Shown one piece after another: positions 1 to 7,581 of a stretch of 9,221 nucleotides of DNA (the stretch's first letter is position 1; every line of letters starts with the position of its first letter). The DNA is from Candidatus Pelagibacter sp. (lineage in GTDB: Bacteria; Pseudomonadota; Alphaproteobacteria; Pelagibacterales; Pelagibacteraceae). The notes beneath the pieces were generated by a model that did not search any database, was not told the origin of the DNA, and saw only the letters and a program-made list of their open reading frames with translations. The stretch is taken from the NCBI GenBank assembly GCA_029941985.1, contig JAPYTV010000040.1, forward strand, positions 1 through 9,221. Reading direction: 5' to 3'. Made by a program: the position numbers and the translations under genes.

Positions 1-1305
1 TGAATCGTCTTTTTTGAAGAAGCTTTTTTTTCCTTTAAAACCAAAACTTTTTTTCTCTCCATCTCTTGATGGTCTATCTGCTCTTCCTCTTACAAATGAT
101 TTTGGTTTATCACCAAATCTAGATTTTTTTTCATCTCTGAATTTTCTTTTTTTATTATATGGAGCCTTACCCCTCTTGTTTCCTCTCGAATTTTTTCTTA
201 ACCCACCTGGCGCAGGTTTAAAGTTTGGATCAATTAATTTACTAATTGAATTCCACATCAATCTATCATCTGGTGTAAGAAAAGTTAAGGCAGAACCTTC
301 CGATCCTGCTCTAGCAGTTCTTCCAATTCTATGAATATAATCTTCCGGAACTTGAGGTAAATCATAATTTATTACATGTTGAATTAAGGGAATGTCCAAT
401 CCTCTTGCCGCAACATCAGTTGCGATTAATATTTTTTTAAGACCTTTTCTAAATGAATTAATTACACGATTTCTTTTACTTTGACGAAGATCTCCATGAA
501 TTGCATCAGCTGAATGACCTTCTTCTTTAAGACGCTTAACCATTTTGTCAGCACTACGTTTTGTTTTAACGAAAACTAGGATTGATCCTTTTCTTGCTAA
601 GAACTGATCAATTAATTCATCATATTTATTTTCTTTATAAACTTGAAGCGTTTCTTGTTTAATTTTAGCAATAGGAACTGAAGTTGATCCTGCAGAAATT
701 CTTTCAGGTTTATTTAAATATCTTTCTGAAATTCTAAGAATATTTTGTGGCAATGTTGCAGAAAATAATAATGTTTGGTGGTCTTTTGGAACAAATTTTA
801 AAATCATTTCTATTTGTGGAGTAAAACCCATATCTAACATTCGATCTGTTTCATCTAATACCAAGTATTTTGTAGCTGATAAATTTAAGCTTTTCCTTTT
901 TAGGTGATCATTAATTCTGCCTGGTGTACCAACAATTATTCTAGACCTATTACCTAATTGTCTAAGTTGTTTTTGCATAGCCTCTCCACCTATAAGCAGT
1001 GCAGTTTTAATATTAATTTTATCACCAATAATACTTTTGATAGCCGTCATTACTTGGGTTGCTAATTCTCTAGTCGGACACATAACTAATGCAAATGCAT
1101 TTTTATCTAATATTAGTTTATTAATTAAAGGAATGCTGAAAGCCAAGGTTTTTCCCGTTCCCGTTTGTGCAGTTCCTAAAACATCTTTTCCCTCTAAAGC
1201 AACCGGTATTGCCATGCCTTGAATTGGCGTTGGCTTCTTAAAATTCATTTTTTCCAATGAATGCTTTAACAAATCTTCTATTTTTAATGATTTAAAATTT
1301 TCCAT
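1..1305 (-). CDS. DEAD-box-type ATP-dependent RNA helicase, RhlE-like (3' end outside window)
   Basis: An ATP-dependent RNA helicase of superfamily 2 that would unwind or remodel RNA duplexes in the cytoplasm, in ribosome assembly or RNA decay. Reading from the ATG at 1305, 435 residues are visible with no stop, so the gene continues past the left edge. The core motifs appear in order: Q-motif PTPIQ (25-29), Walker A AQTGTGKT (46-53), PTREL (77-81), GG (106-107), TPGR (127-130), motif II DETD (151-154), SAT (182-184), ATDVAARGLDIP (294-305 approx.) and HRIGRTARAG (325-334). RMLDMGF after motif II resembles the RhlE group. After residue 365 comes a Lys/Arg/Gly-rich, probably disordered RNA-binding tail. 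Motif II is DETD, not the usual DEAD. There is no clear Shine-Dalgarno. A weak TTCAAA-17 bp-TATATA promoter match lies at 1397-1369 on this strand. The helicase assignment is very sure; the RhlE subgroup is an inference. Confidence 0.95.
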   Translation of the reverse strand, partial: MENFKSLKIEDLLKHSLEKMNFKKPTPIQGMAIPVALEGKDVLGTAQTGTGKTLAFSIPLINKLILDKNAFALVMCPTRELATQVMTAIKSIIGDKINIKTALLIGGEAMQKQLRQLGNRSRIIVGTPGRINDHLKRKSLNLSATKYLVLDETDRMLDMGFTPQIEMILKFVPKDHQTLLFSATLPQNILRISERYLNKPERISAGSTSVPIAKIKQETLQVYKENKYDELIDQFLARKGSILVFVKTKRSADKMVKRLKEEGHSADAIHGDLRQSKRNRVINSFRKGLKKILIATDVAARGLDIPLIQHVINYDLPQVPEDYIHRIGRTARAGSEGSALTFLTPDDRLMWNSISKLIDPNFKPAPGGLRKNSRGNKRGKAPYNKKRKFRDEKKSRFGDKPKSFVRGRADRPSRDGEKKSFGFKGKKSFFKKDDS

Positions 1306-1499
1306 TTAGATATTTAGATTTTTTAAAATTTAAGGAGATATGCTCTTAATCCTTTAATACGTCTAATTTATATAGGGATATCTATAGGTTTTTTGAATAA
1401 TCACAAGAAGTGAATTTTTTTTGAAAAGATGAACCATAAGCAAATAATAGTTTTTTTAAGTTTTCAAATTAAGCAATTAATGTATAAGAGCCTCAAATT
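1306..1499. other. Divergent promoter spacer between helicase and typA
   Basis: This 194-bp AT-rich spacer must carry promoters for both outward-facing genes. For typA the best -10 match is TATAAG at 1483-1488, with a poor -35 (TTTTCA, 1461-1466, 16-bp spacing), which would start the transcript only a few bases before the ATG. AAGAG at 1486-1490 could alternatively act as a weak ribosome binding site on a longer transcript. For the helicase, TTCAAA (1397-1392) and TATATA (1374-1369) are spaced 17 bp on the minus strand. Both are weak and expected to occur by chance in DNA this AT-rich. A short inverted repeat, TATAG/CTATA, lies at 1371-1386, followed by six T. I see no RNA gene or riboswitch. 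Confidence 0.4.
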
Positions 1500-3326
1500 A
1501 TGCCTAATAATATTAGAAACATCACAATCATTGCTCACGTTGACCATGGTAAGACAACCATGATTGATAATCTTATGAAACAAAGTGGTTCATTTAGAGA
1601 CAATGAAGTTGTTGATGAAAGATTAATGGATTCTGGTGAATTAGAAAAAGAAAGAGGTATCACTATTTTAGCTAAGCCTGCTTCAATTAATTGGCAAGAC
1701 ACAAGAATTAATATTATAGATACACCTGGACACAGAGACTTTGCTGCAGAAGTAGAGCGAGTCTTAAGTATGGCAGATGGAGCATTATTGCTTATTGATT
1801 CTGCTGAAGGTGTAATGCCTCAAACAAAATTTGTATTGGCTAAAGCTCTTAAACAAGGATTAAAACCAATTGTTATAATAAATAAACTAGATAAGGCTGA
1901 CCAAAGAGCCAATGAAGTATTAGATGAAACATTTGATTTATTTGTAAGCCTAGATGCAAATGATGAGCAATTAGATTTTCCAGTTTTATATGCTAGCGGA
2001 AGGTCTGGATGGGCTAGTAAAGAAGTCGATGGTCCAAGAGAAAATCTTCATCCATTATTAGATTTAATCATAGAACATGTTAAGCCTGCAGAGCTTGATA
2101 CTAGCAAACCTTTTGCGATGTTATCTACACTTTTGTATGCAGATAATTTTTTAGGTAGAAGCTTAGTTGGAAAAATATCTCAAGGAACAGCAAAAGCTAA
2201 TCAACCAATTAAGGCGATAAATCTTAAAGGTGAAAAAATAGATGAAGGTAAATTAACTAAAATTTTTAGATACGAAGGAACAAAAAAAGTACCCATCGAA
2301 GTTGGTGAAGCTGGAGATATTGTTGTAATTGCTGGATTAGAAAAAGCTAACGTAGCCGACACTATTTGTGATCCTGAAGTAAATGAACCAATTCCCGCAA
2401 CACCAATAGATCCGCCCACTATGTCTATTACAATCAGCGTTAATAGTTCTCCACTTGCTGGAACTGAAGGGAAAAAATTAACAAGCACTCAAATTAGAGA
2501 TAGATTAATTACTGAGGCACAAAACAATGTTGGAATTTCTTTTTCTCAAAATGCTAATGTAGATTCTTTTGTAATTAGTGGTCGTGGAGAATTAATGCTT
2601 GAAATATTACTCACACAGATGAGACGTGAGGGTTTTGAAATGACAGTAAGCCCTCCAAAAGTTTTATACCAACAAGATGAAAATGGAAATAAGCTTGAAC
2701 CTATTGAAGAAATCACTGTTGATCTAGATGAAGAATACTCATCAAAAATAATTGATTCAATGAATAGAAAAAAAGGTAAATTAATTGACCTTAAAGATAC
2801 TGGAAAAGATAAAAAACGACTAATCTTTCATGCACCAACAAGAGGTTTAATGGGTTATACAAGTAGATTTCTTACTCTAACAAAAGGTACCGGTGTAATT
2901 AATAGAATATTTCATGGTTATGGAAAATTCGAAGGTGAGATGGATGGAAGAAAAAATGGTGCTTTGATTTCCATGGCTACTGGAAAAGCAGTAGCGTTTG
3001 CAATATTTAATTTACAGGCAAGAGGTGAAATGTTTGTTACTCATAATGACCCTGTTTATGAGGGAATGATTGTTGGATTAACTCCAAAACCTGGTGATAT
3101 GATTATCAATGTTATGAAGGGTAAACAATTAACCAATATGAGAACTCAAGGAACTGATGAAAACGTAGTGCTTACTCCAGTTCGAAAAATGTCAATTGCT
3201 GAACAATTAAGTATATTAAATACTGACGAAGCTCTAGAAATTACTCCTAAATCTCTTAGATTAAGGAAGGCTATTCTTAACCCTAATGAAAGAAAAAAAA
3301 ATGAAAAGTCTGGAACACCCCTTTAA
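1500..3326 (+). CDS. typA: Translational GTPase TypA/BipA
   Basis: TypA (BipA) is a ribosome-binding GTPase related to EF-G and LepA, known in other bacteria for ribosome assembly and stress or cold adaptation. The 608-residue length is normal for the family. The GTPase domain shows AHVDHGKT (12-19), RGITI (52-56), DTPGH (74-78), NKLD (128-131) and YASG (164-167). Beta-barrel and EF-G-like domains follow, with SGRGELMLEILLTQMRREGF starting at 360. The TypA-specific C-terminal part contains TRGLMGY (447-453), GKQLTNMRTQGTDE and TPKSLRLRK. DTPGH is followed by Arg79, where E. coli BipA has Ala. The ATG at 1500 fits the family N-terminus; a weak AAGAG lies 9 bp upstream. It is divergent from the helicase, and its TAA overlaps the stop of the convergent membrane-protein gene. 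The gene looks intact. Confidence 0.98.
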   Translation: MPNNIRNITIIAHVDHGKTTMIDNLMKQSGSFRDNEVVDERLMDSGELEKERGITILAKPASINWQDTRINIIDTPGHRDFAAEVERVLSMADGALLLIDSAEGVMPQTKFVLAKALKQGLKPIVIINKLDKADQRANEVLDETFDLFVSLDANDEQLDFPVLYASGRSGWASKEVDGPRENLHPLLDLIIEHVKPAELDTSKPFAMLSTLLYADNFLGRSLVGKISQGTAKANQPIKAINLKGEKIDEGKLTKIFRYEGTKKVPIEVGEAGDIVVIAGLEKANVADTICDPEVNEPIPATPIDPPTMSITISVNSSPLAGTEGKKLTSTQIRDRLITEAQNNVGISFSQNANVDSFVISGRGELMLEILLTQMRREGFEMTVSPPKVLYQQDENGNKLEPIEEITVDLDEEYSSKIIDSMNRKKGKLIDLKDTGKDKKRLIFHAPTRGLMGYTSRFLTLTKGTGVINRIFHGYGKFEGEMDGRKNGALISMATGKAVAFAIFNLQARGEMFVTHNDPVYEGMIVGLTPKPGDMIINVMKGKQLTNMRTQGTDENVVLTPVRKMSIAEQLSILNTDEALEITPKSLRLRKAILNPNERKKNEKSGTPL

Positions 3327-3982
3327 TTAAAAGTTTTTCCTACAATAAACAATCCTAAAGCAACAGCAGGGCCTATTCCAAAAGCAAATAATAGTGTGCC
3401 CACACCAACTGTTCCCCCTAAATACCAACCAACTGCAACTACCGTAATTTCAAGAAATGCTCTAACACCTGCGATTGGTAAATTTGTTTTCTTTTGAAGG
3501 CCTACCATCAAACCATCTCTTGGGCCGGGCCCTAAATTTGCAACTAAATAAATTCCGCCACCCAATCCAACTGTGAGTACAGCCACTATAGCTAAAATTA
3601 ATTGTGATATATAGTTGTCTGGTGTTGGCACAAACTTAATACAAATATCTATCATTAAAGCAATAATTAAAGCATTAAGAATTGTTCCAATTCCAGGTTT
3701 TTGATTTAATGGTATCCAAAAAAGTAAAACTCCAATACTGACAAATAAAGTAATTACCCCAATTGAAAAATCTATATTTAATGAAATACCTTGAGCTAAA
3801 ACACTCCACGGCGAAGCTCCTGAAGCTGAAACTATTAATAGTCCTTCACCTAATCCAAATAATGCTAAGCCAAAACATAAAAAAAAAAATGTAGAAATTT
3901 TAGGTTTTAAGTTTAAAGGCTTATTTGAACTCCATGAAACTTTAGGAACATTTTTTATAGACAAAAACATATGTTCTCTCAT
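3323..3982 (-). CDS. YczE-like integral membrane protein (COG2364)
   Basis: An inner-membrane protein of the YczE/YitT-like group (COG2364), whose biochemical role is unknown; Bacillus YczE affects lipopeptide production. The 219 residues hold about five to six hydrophobic segments, near 31-52, 72-91, 98-118, 126-150, 170-188 and 192-215. The family signature is clear: GGGIYLVANLGPGPRDGLM at about 141-159, an Arg-plus-Glu segment VRAFLEI (173-179), and GWYLGGTVGVGTLLFAFGIGP (185-205). I report the longest start, ATG at 3982, but a perfect TATAAT overlaps that codon, so Met5 (ATG at 3970) may be the real start. An 11-T run (3889-3879) encodes Phe32-Leu35 in the first membrane segment. It shares a 44-bp spacer with the divergent DUF6134-like gene and overlaps the typA stop by 4 bp. 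Family assignment is firm; function is not known. Confidence 0.85.
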   Translation of the reverse strand: MREHMFLSIKNVPKVSWSSNKPLNLKPKISTFFFLCFGLALFGLGEGLLIVSASGASPWSVLAQGISLNIDFSIGVITLFVSIGVLLFWIPLNQKPGIGTILNALIIALMIDICIKFVPTPDNYISQLILAIVAVLTVGLGGGIYLVANLGPGPRDGLMVGLQKKTNLPIAGVRAFLEITVVAVGWYLGGTVGVGTLLFAFGIGPAVALGLFIVGKTFN

Positions 3983-3986
3983 TATA
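3981..3986 (-). promoter_or_regulatory. Perfect -10 box overlapping the first ATG of the YczE-like gene
   Basis: On the minus strand the sequence reads TATAATGAGAGAACATATG: a perfect TATAAT whose last two bases begin the first possible ATG (3982). If used as a -10 element, transcription would start around 3975-3974, after the first ATG and just before the in-frame ATG at 3970 (Met5). No convincing -35 hexamer is present at normal spacing (a TAGACT match is 19 bp away), so this rests on the -10 alone and on position. In DNA this AT-rich, a TATAAT can occur by chance. Confidence 0.35.
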
Positions 3987-4026
3987 CGCTTTCACAAAAA
4001 AAGAAAGTCTATTATTCTAACTTTTT

Positions 4027-4710
4027 ATGAAAAAAATTTTTTTCAACATTATTATATTATTTTTTATTACATCAAATTTAAATGCTCATATTTTACACTA
4101 TAAAAATTTTAAAAAAATTGAAATGGAAATTTTTCGCAATAATGAATTAATTGGATATAATTATTATTTTTTTACAAGAGACAAAGATATAACTAAAATA
4201 ACAAATCAAATTAAATTTACTATAAAATTACTAGGTACTACTATTTTTGATATTGAGGGTTATGGAGAAGAAAAATATGATAAGGAAAAGCTAATTTCTT
4301 TTAATTCAAAAACAAAACAAAATAAGAAAGAAAAATTTGTTAATCTAAAATTAGATAAAAAAAATAATAAATTTATAATCAAAGGTTCCTCTTATACAGG
4401 TAAAGCTGAGACGAGTAATGTTGTTGGTAATTGGTGGTATCACAAGTTACTTCAGGCTAAAAGTCAAATTAGCCCAGTATCAGGCAGCATAAAAGAACAA
4501 GTCATAACATTTATTGCAAAAGAACAGATTGAACTTTATGGAAAAAATTTTGAAACAGAACATTTTAAACTTACATCTAAAAATATGGATCTTCCTGATA
4601 ATAAGAAATTAAATTTTGATATATGGCTTGATAAAAAAACAGGTTTAATCTTAAAAGTAAAATATTCAAGCATGGGTGATTGGGAATATAGATTAAAAAA
4701 ATATGAGTAA
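4027..4710 (+). CDS. Secreted protein of the DUF6134-like type, unknown function
   Basis: A small exported protein with no known activity. Residues 1-20 form a typical signal peptide: Lys2-Lys3, a hydrophobic core, and a likely cut after NLNA (17-20). The mature part is lysine-rich and probably all-beta. It has the layout I associate with the alphaproteobacterial DUF6134 family: an early strand with NNELIGYNYY (38-47), KLLG (67-70), EEKYDKEKLISFNSKT (81-96), a tandem Trp WWYHK (136-140) and an ending of the type D.WLD..TG (198-206). The family call comes from pattern memory, not a search. The ATG at 4027 is favoured because the signal peptide starts there; there is no Shine-Dalgarno, and a TATTAT at 4010-4015 could be a -10 giving a very short leader. 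It diverges from the YczE-like gene (44 bp) and ends 5 bp from the pmbA stop. The gene is visibly more AT-rich than typA. Confidence 0.75.
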   Translation: MKKIFFNIIILFFITSNLNAHILHYKNFKKIEMEIFRNNELIGYNYYFFTRDKDITKITNQIKFTIKLLGTTIFDIEGYGEEKYDKEKLISFNSKTKQNKKEKFVNLKLDKKNNKFIIKGSSYTGKAETSNVVGNWWYHKLLQAKSQISPVSGSIKEQVITFIAKEQIELYGKNFETEHFKLTSKNMDLPDNKKLNFDIWLDKKTGLILKVKYSSMGDWEYRLKKYE

Positions 4711-4715
4711 AAAAT

Positions 4716-6029
4716 TTATTTTCCTGCTACCACCATTCCTTCAATTAACATGGTAGGTGCGTTAGTTGCATATTTAAATTCAAGATCATCTGCTAATGTT
4801 ATATTTTTAAATATATCTTTAAAATTTCCAGCAATAGTGATTTCACTTACAGGATATTTGAATACACCATTTTCAACCATAAATCCTGTGGCACCTACTG
4901 AATAATCTCCTGTAACAAAATTACTTCCATGTCCAATTGTTTCTGTAATATATAAAGTTCTATGATTTAATTTTAAAAGATCTTTGTATGAAATAGATCC
5001 TTTTTCAAAAAATAAGTTGCTAGTTCCTCCACTTCTTCCATTGGACTGCATGTTTAATTTTTTTCCATTATATGTGTCTACTAAATAGTGTTTTAATATT
5101 CCCTGATCAACTAATTTAAGTTCTTCAGCTTTAACTCCCTCAGTGTCAAAATAGCTAGATCCTAATCCTCTAATGATATCTGGCTTATCATAAACATTTA
5201 TTGTGTTTGAAAATATTTTCTCGTTAATTTTATCTTTTAAAAATGAAGTACCTCTTGCAATTGATGATGCAGATATTGCAGCTGCTAAACTACTTAATAT
5301 TCCTTTAGAAATTCTTCTATCAAATATAATGCTAATTTTCTCACTTTCTATTTTTTGAGGATTTAATTTTTGGATTGTTTTTTTTGCTGCTAAGGATCCT
5401 ATCTGATCGGGTTTTGCCATATCATGTAAATGACACGTGTTGGTAAATTCATAATCTCTTTCCATGTTTTCATTACTTTTTGCAACTGCAACACAAGATG
5501 CTGAAAATGAAGAAGATTTGTAGCCATTCAAAAAACCATCACTATTGGCTAGTATAAAATTTGATTTTGTTTCTGAAAAGCCACTTTCAGTATTTATTAT
5601 TCCTTTTTTAAAAGCAGATTCCTCTACCTCTTTCAAATATTCAATTTTTTCATCATTGCTAATATGATCATCATCATACAAGTTTAAATTTTTGGTCTCT
5701 ATTCCTAGCAAATCTTTGTCGGGTAAAGAATTAAATTCATCTTCAGGAGTAATTTTTGTTGTTTCGATACATCTTTCTATTAAATCTTTAATATTATCTT
5801 CAGAAAGATTTGATGAAGAAATACTAGATTTTTTCTTACCTATATAAGTTGTTAAGGTAACCCCTAAATTATCTGACCTATCAGACTCATCTAATTTTTT
5901 ATTTCTAAAATTAACTGTTTCAGAAATTGAATGCATTACAGCAGCGCTAGAACTTGTTGCTCCTAATTTTTTAGCTAAATCTATGCAGAATGATGCTGTT
6001 TTTTTTAAGTAATCTTTATCTTTAACCAT
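4716..6029 (-). CDS. pmbA: TldE/PmbA, non-catalytic partner of the TldD protease
   Basis: PmbA (TldE) forms a heterodimer with TldD. In E. coli the pair trims the leader of microcin B17 and degrades unfolded small proteins such as the CcdA antitoxin. The 437-residue length is normal. The family's C-terminal block is clear: GHGSNFVTGDYSVGATGF (366-383), then VENG (385-388) and YPVSEITIAGN (392-402). Upstream are DRRISKGILSSLAAAISASS (237-256) and YFDTEGVKAEE (293-303). No HExxxH metal site is present, as expected for TldE, which lacks the catalytic zinc. It is the second gene of the operon, starting 5 bp after the tldD stop. No Shine-Dalgarno is visible, so coupling to tldD translation is likely. 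Its stop lies 5 bp from the convergent DUF6134-like gene. Cytoplasmic; intact. Confidence 0.95.
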   Translation of the reverse strand: MVKDKDYLKKTASFCIDLAKKLGATSSSAAVMHSISETVNFRNKKLDESDRSDNLGVTLTTYIGKKKSSISSSNLSEDNIKDLIERCIETTKITPEDEFNSLPDKDLLGIETKNLNLYDDDHISNDEKIEYLKEVEESAFKKGIINTESGFSETKSNFILANSDGFLNGYKSSSFSASCVAVAKSNENMERDYEFTNTCHLHDMAKPDQIGSLAAKKTIQKLNPQKIESEKISIIFDRRISKGILSSLAAAISASSIARGTSFLKDKINEKIFSNTINVYDKPDIIRGLGSSYFDTEGVKAEELKLVDQGILKHYLVDTYNGKKLNMQSNGRSGGTSNLFFEKGSISYKDLLKLNHRTLYITETIGHGSNFVTGDYSVGATGFMVENGVFKYPVSEITIAGNFKDIFKNITLADDLEFKYATNAPTMLIEGMVVAGK

Positions 6030-6034
6030 ATGAT

Positions 6035-7447
6035 TTAAAGTTGAGTTCCACCAACGGTCATTTTATCAATTAAAATTGAAGGCTGGGCCACACCAACTGG
6101 TATTCCTTGTCCAGCTTTTCCACATGTTCCAATGCCAGGATCAAGCATCATATTATTTCCAACTAATGATACTTCTTTTAAAATTGAAGGACCATCACCA
6201 ATTAAAGTTGCACCTTTAATTGAAGATCCTATTTTACCATTAATAATCTCATAAGCTTCCGTACAATTAAAAACAAATTTTCCAGATGTAATATCAACTT
6301 GTCCTCCACCAAAACTTACAGCAAATATTCCTTTGTCTACTGACCTAATCATTTCTTCCTGAGAATATTTTCCGTTTAACATCATGGTATTCCTCATTCT
6401 AGGGAGAACTACATGTTTATAACTTTCTCTTCTACCACTTCCTGTAGATCTAGTATTCATTAATCTTGCATTTAAACGGTCTTGCATAAAATTTTTTAAA
6501 ATTCCATTTTCGATTAGAATTGTTTTTTCGGTTGGAGTACCTTCGTCATCTATTGTAAGGCTGCCTCTTCTTTGATGAAGAGTTCCATCATCTACAATTG
6601 TTACTCCTTCACTAGCAACTTTTTGACCCATTAAATTATGAAATGCTGAAGTTTTTTTCCTATTAAAGTCTCCCTCTAACCCATGACCTATAGCTTCATG
6701 AATTAAAATGGCTGGCCAGCCAGGTCCCAAGACCACCTTCATTTCTCCTGCAGGTGCTGGTTTACTATCTAGGTTAACAGAGGCTATTCTAAATGCTTCA
6801 TCACAAACTTTTTTCCAATTATCATTTTTTAAATACTCATCGTAAGATTGTCTTCCACCAATTCCATAAACACCTGTTTCTTTTTTTCCATTTTTTTCAA
6901 GCATTACTGAAACGTTAAATCTAATTAAAGGACGAGCATCTGTTAACACTTCACCACCAGATCTAATTATTTCGATAGCCTTATGTTCACCAGCAAAACT
7001 AGCTGTAACTTGCTGCACAATTGCACCTTTTGACCTTACATAGTTATTAACTTCTTTAAGAAGTTCTAACTTTGAATTTAATGATTTTTTTTCAATTGGG
7101 TTTATATTGTTATAAAATTTTTCGTTCGTTTTAGATATAGAGTTATTATAAGTTCCTTTTTTAGACTTTAATGTTGATTTTAAATTATCAGCTGACTGCT
7201 TAAGTGAATTTTTTGAAATTTCATTTGAATGAGAATATGCAACAACCTCTCCTGTAATGGCTCTTAATCCATACCCTAGATCTGAACGATAACTGGAACT
7301 TTTTATCCTATCATCATCCAATATAATAGATTCACTCTTTGAATTTTCTAAATATAATTCACCATCATCACAATTGTTTAAAGTATTAGACACAATATTC
7401 TCAGCATCTTTTCTACTTAAATCTGTTTTGTTAAAAAAGTCTGTCAT
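6035..7447 (-). CDS. tldD: TldD zinc metalloprotease subunit
   Basis: TldD is the catalytic half of the TldD/TldE protease, which in structural work threads extended peptides through a closed chamber to a zinc site. The site is intact: HEAIGH (250-255) supplies the HExxxH ligands and catalytic Glu251, and CGKAGQG places Cys442 as the expected third ligand. Other conserved stretches are GPGWPAILIHEAIGHGLEGD (241-260), DDEGTPTE (residues near 300), MQDRLNARLM and FGGGQVDITSG. The 470-residue length is typical. The ATG at 7447 fits the family N-terminus; AAAGAG sits too close to be a good Shine-Dalgarno. A weak promoter, TTGATA (7481-7476) with TAAATA (7459-7454) at 16-bp spacing, would give an almost leaderless transcript. 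It is first in an operon with pmbA. No candidate peptide substrate is encoded nearby. Confidence 0.97.
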   Translation of the reverse strand: MTDFFNKTDLSRKDAENIVSNTLNNCDDGELYLENSKSESIILDDDRIKSSSYRSDLGYGLRAITGEVVAYSHSNEISKNSLKQSADNLKSTLKSKKGTYNNSISKTNEKFYNNINPIEKKSLNSKLELLKEVNNYVRSKGAIVQQVTASFAGEHKAIEIIRSGGEVLTDARPLIRFNVSVMLEKNGKKETGVYGIGGRQSYDEYLKNDNWKKVCDEAFRIASVNLDSKPAPAGEMKVVLGPGWPAILIHEAIGHGLEGDFNRKKTSAFHNLMGQKVASEGVTIVDDGTLHQRRGSLTIDDEGTPTEKTILIENGILKNFMQDRLNARLMNTRSTGSGRRESYKHVVLPRMRNTMMLNGKYSQEEMIRSVDKGIFAVSFGGGQVDITSGKFVFNCTEAYEIINGKIGSSIKGATLIGDGPSILKEVSLVGNNMMLDPGIGTCGKAGQGIPVGVAQPSILIDKMTVGGTQL

Positions 7448-7546
7448 ACTCTTTATTTACGTTATTTATGAGTTTTATCAATTGTTGTATTTGGCACATA
7501 TACAAACTAATAGATTTTTATTATTTTAAAATAAAAAAATTTATTA

Positions 7547-7575
7547 TTGAGAATGTTTCATAATTAAATTATATT
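7547..7575 (+). promoter_or_regulatory. Predicted promoter giving a leaderless transcript of the TPR gene
   Basis: TTGAGA (7547-7552) and TATATT (7570-7575) are separated by exactly 17 bp, each matching five of six bases of the sigma-70 consensus. Transcription would begin about 7 bases after the -10 box, at about 7582, which is the A of the ATG of the TPR gene. There is no Shine-Dalgarno before that ATG (the preceding bases are all A/T), consistent with a leaderless mRNA. It is the best promoter match in the window, though AT-richness raises chance matches. Confidence 0.45.
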
Positions 7576-7581
7576 TTTATT

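Noticed and set aside
14..334. Open plus-strand frame opposite the helicase C-terminus
   Set aside because: It is antisense to a clear helicase region; its Phe/Leu/Pro-rich product merely mirrors the Lys/Gly-rich tail codons.
1037..1222. Short plus-strand frame opposite the helicase N-terminal domain
   Set aside because: It lies antisense to the Walker A and PTREL region of the helicase, with no start signal or recognisable motif.
1331..1357. AAGGAG followed by a five-codon frame (ATG at 1340), possible leader peptide of typA
   Set aside because: The purine box is only 2 bases from the ATG, the frame is five codons, and no attenuator structure accompanies it.
1371..1394. Inverted repeat TATAG/CTATA with a six-T run, terminator-like on the plus strand
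   Set aside because: The stem is only 5 bp with one G-C pair, and no plus-strand gene ends upstream of it; too weak to call a terminator or attenuator.
2201..2488. Minus-strand frame inside typA
   Set aside because: It is antisense to a highly conserved part of TypA and has no family features of its own.
7448..7581. Search of the tldD/TPR spacer for a small peptide substrate of TldD
   Set aside because: The only ATG frame noted is four codons long (7553-7567), with no ribosome binding site; the spacer is better explained by promoters.
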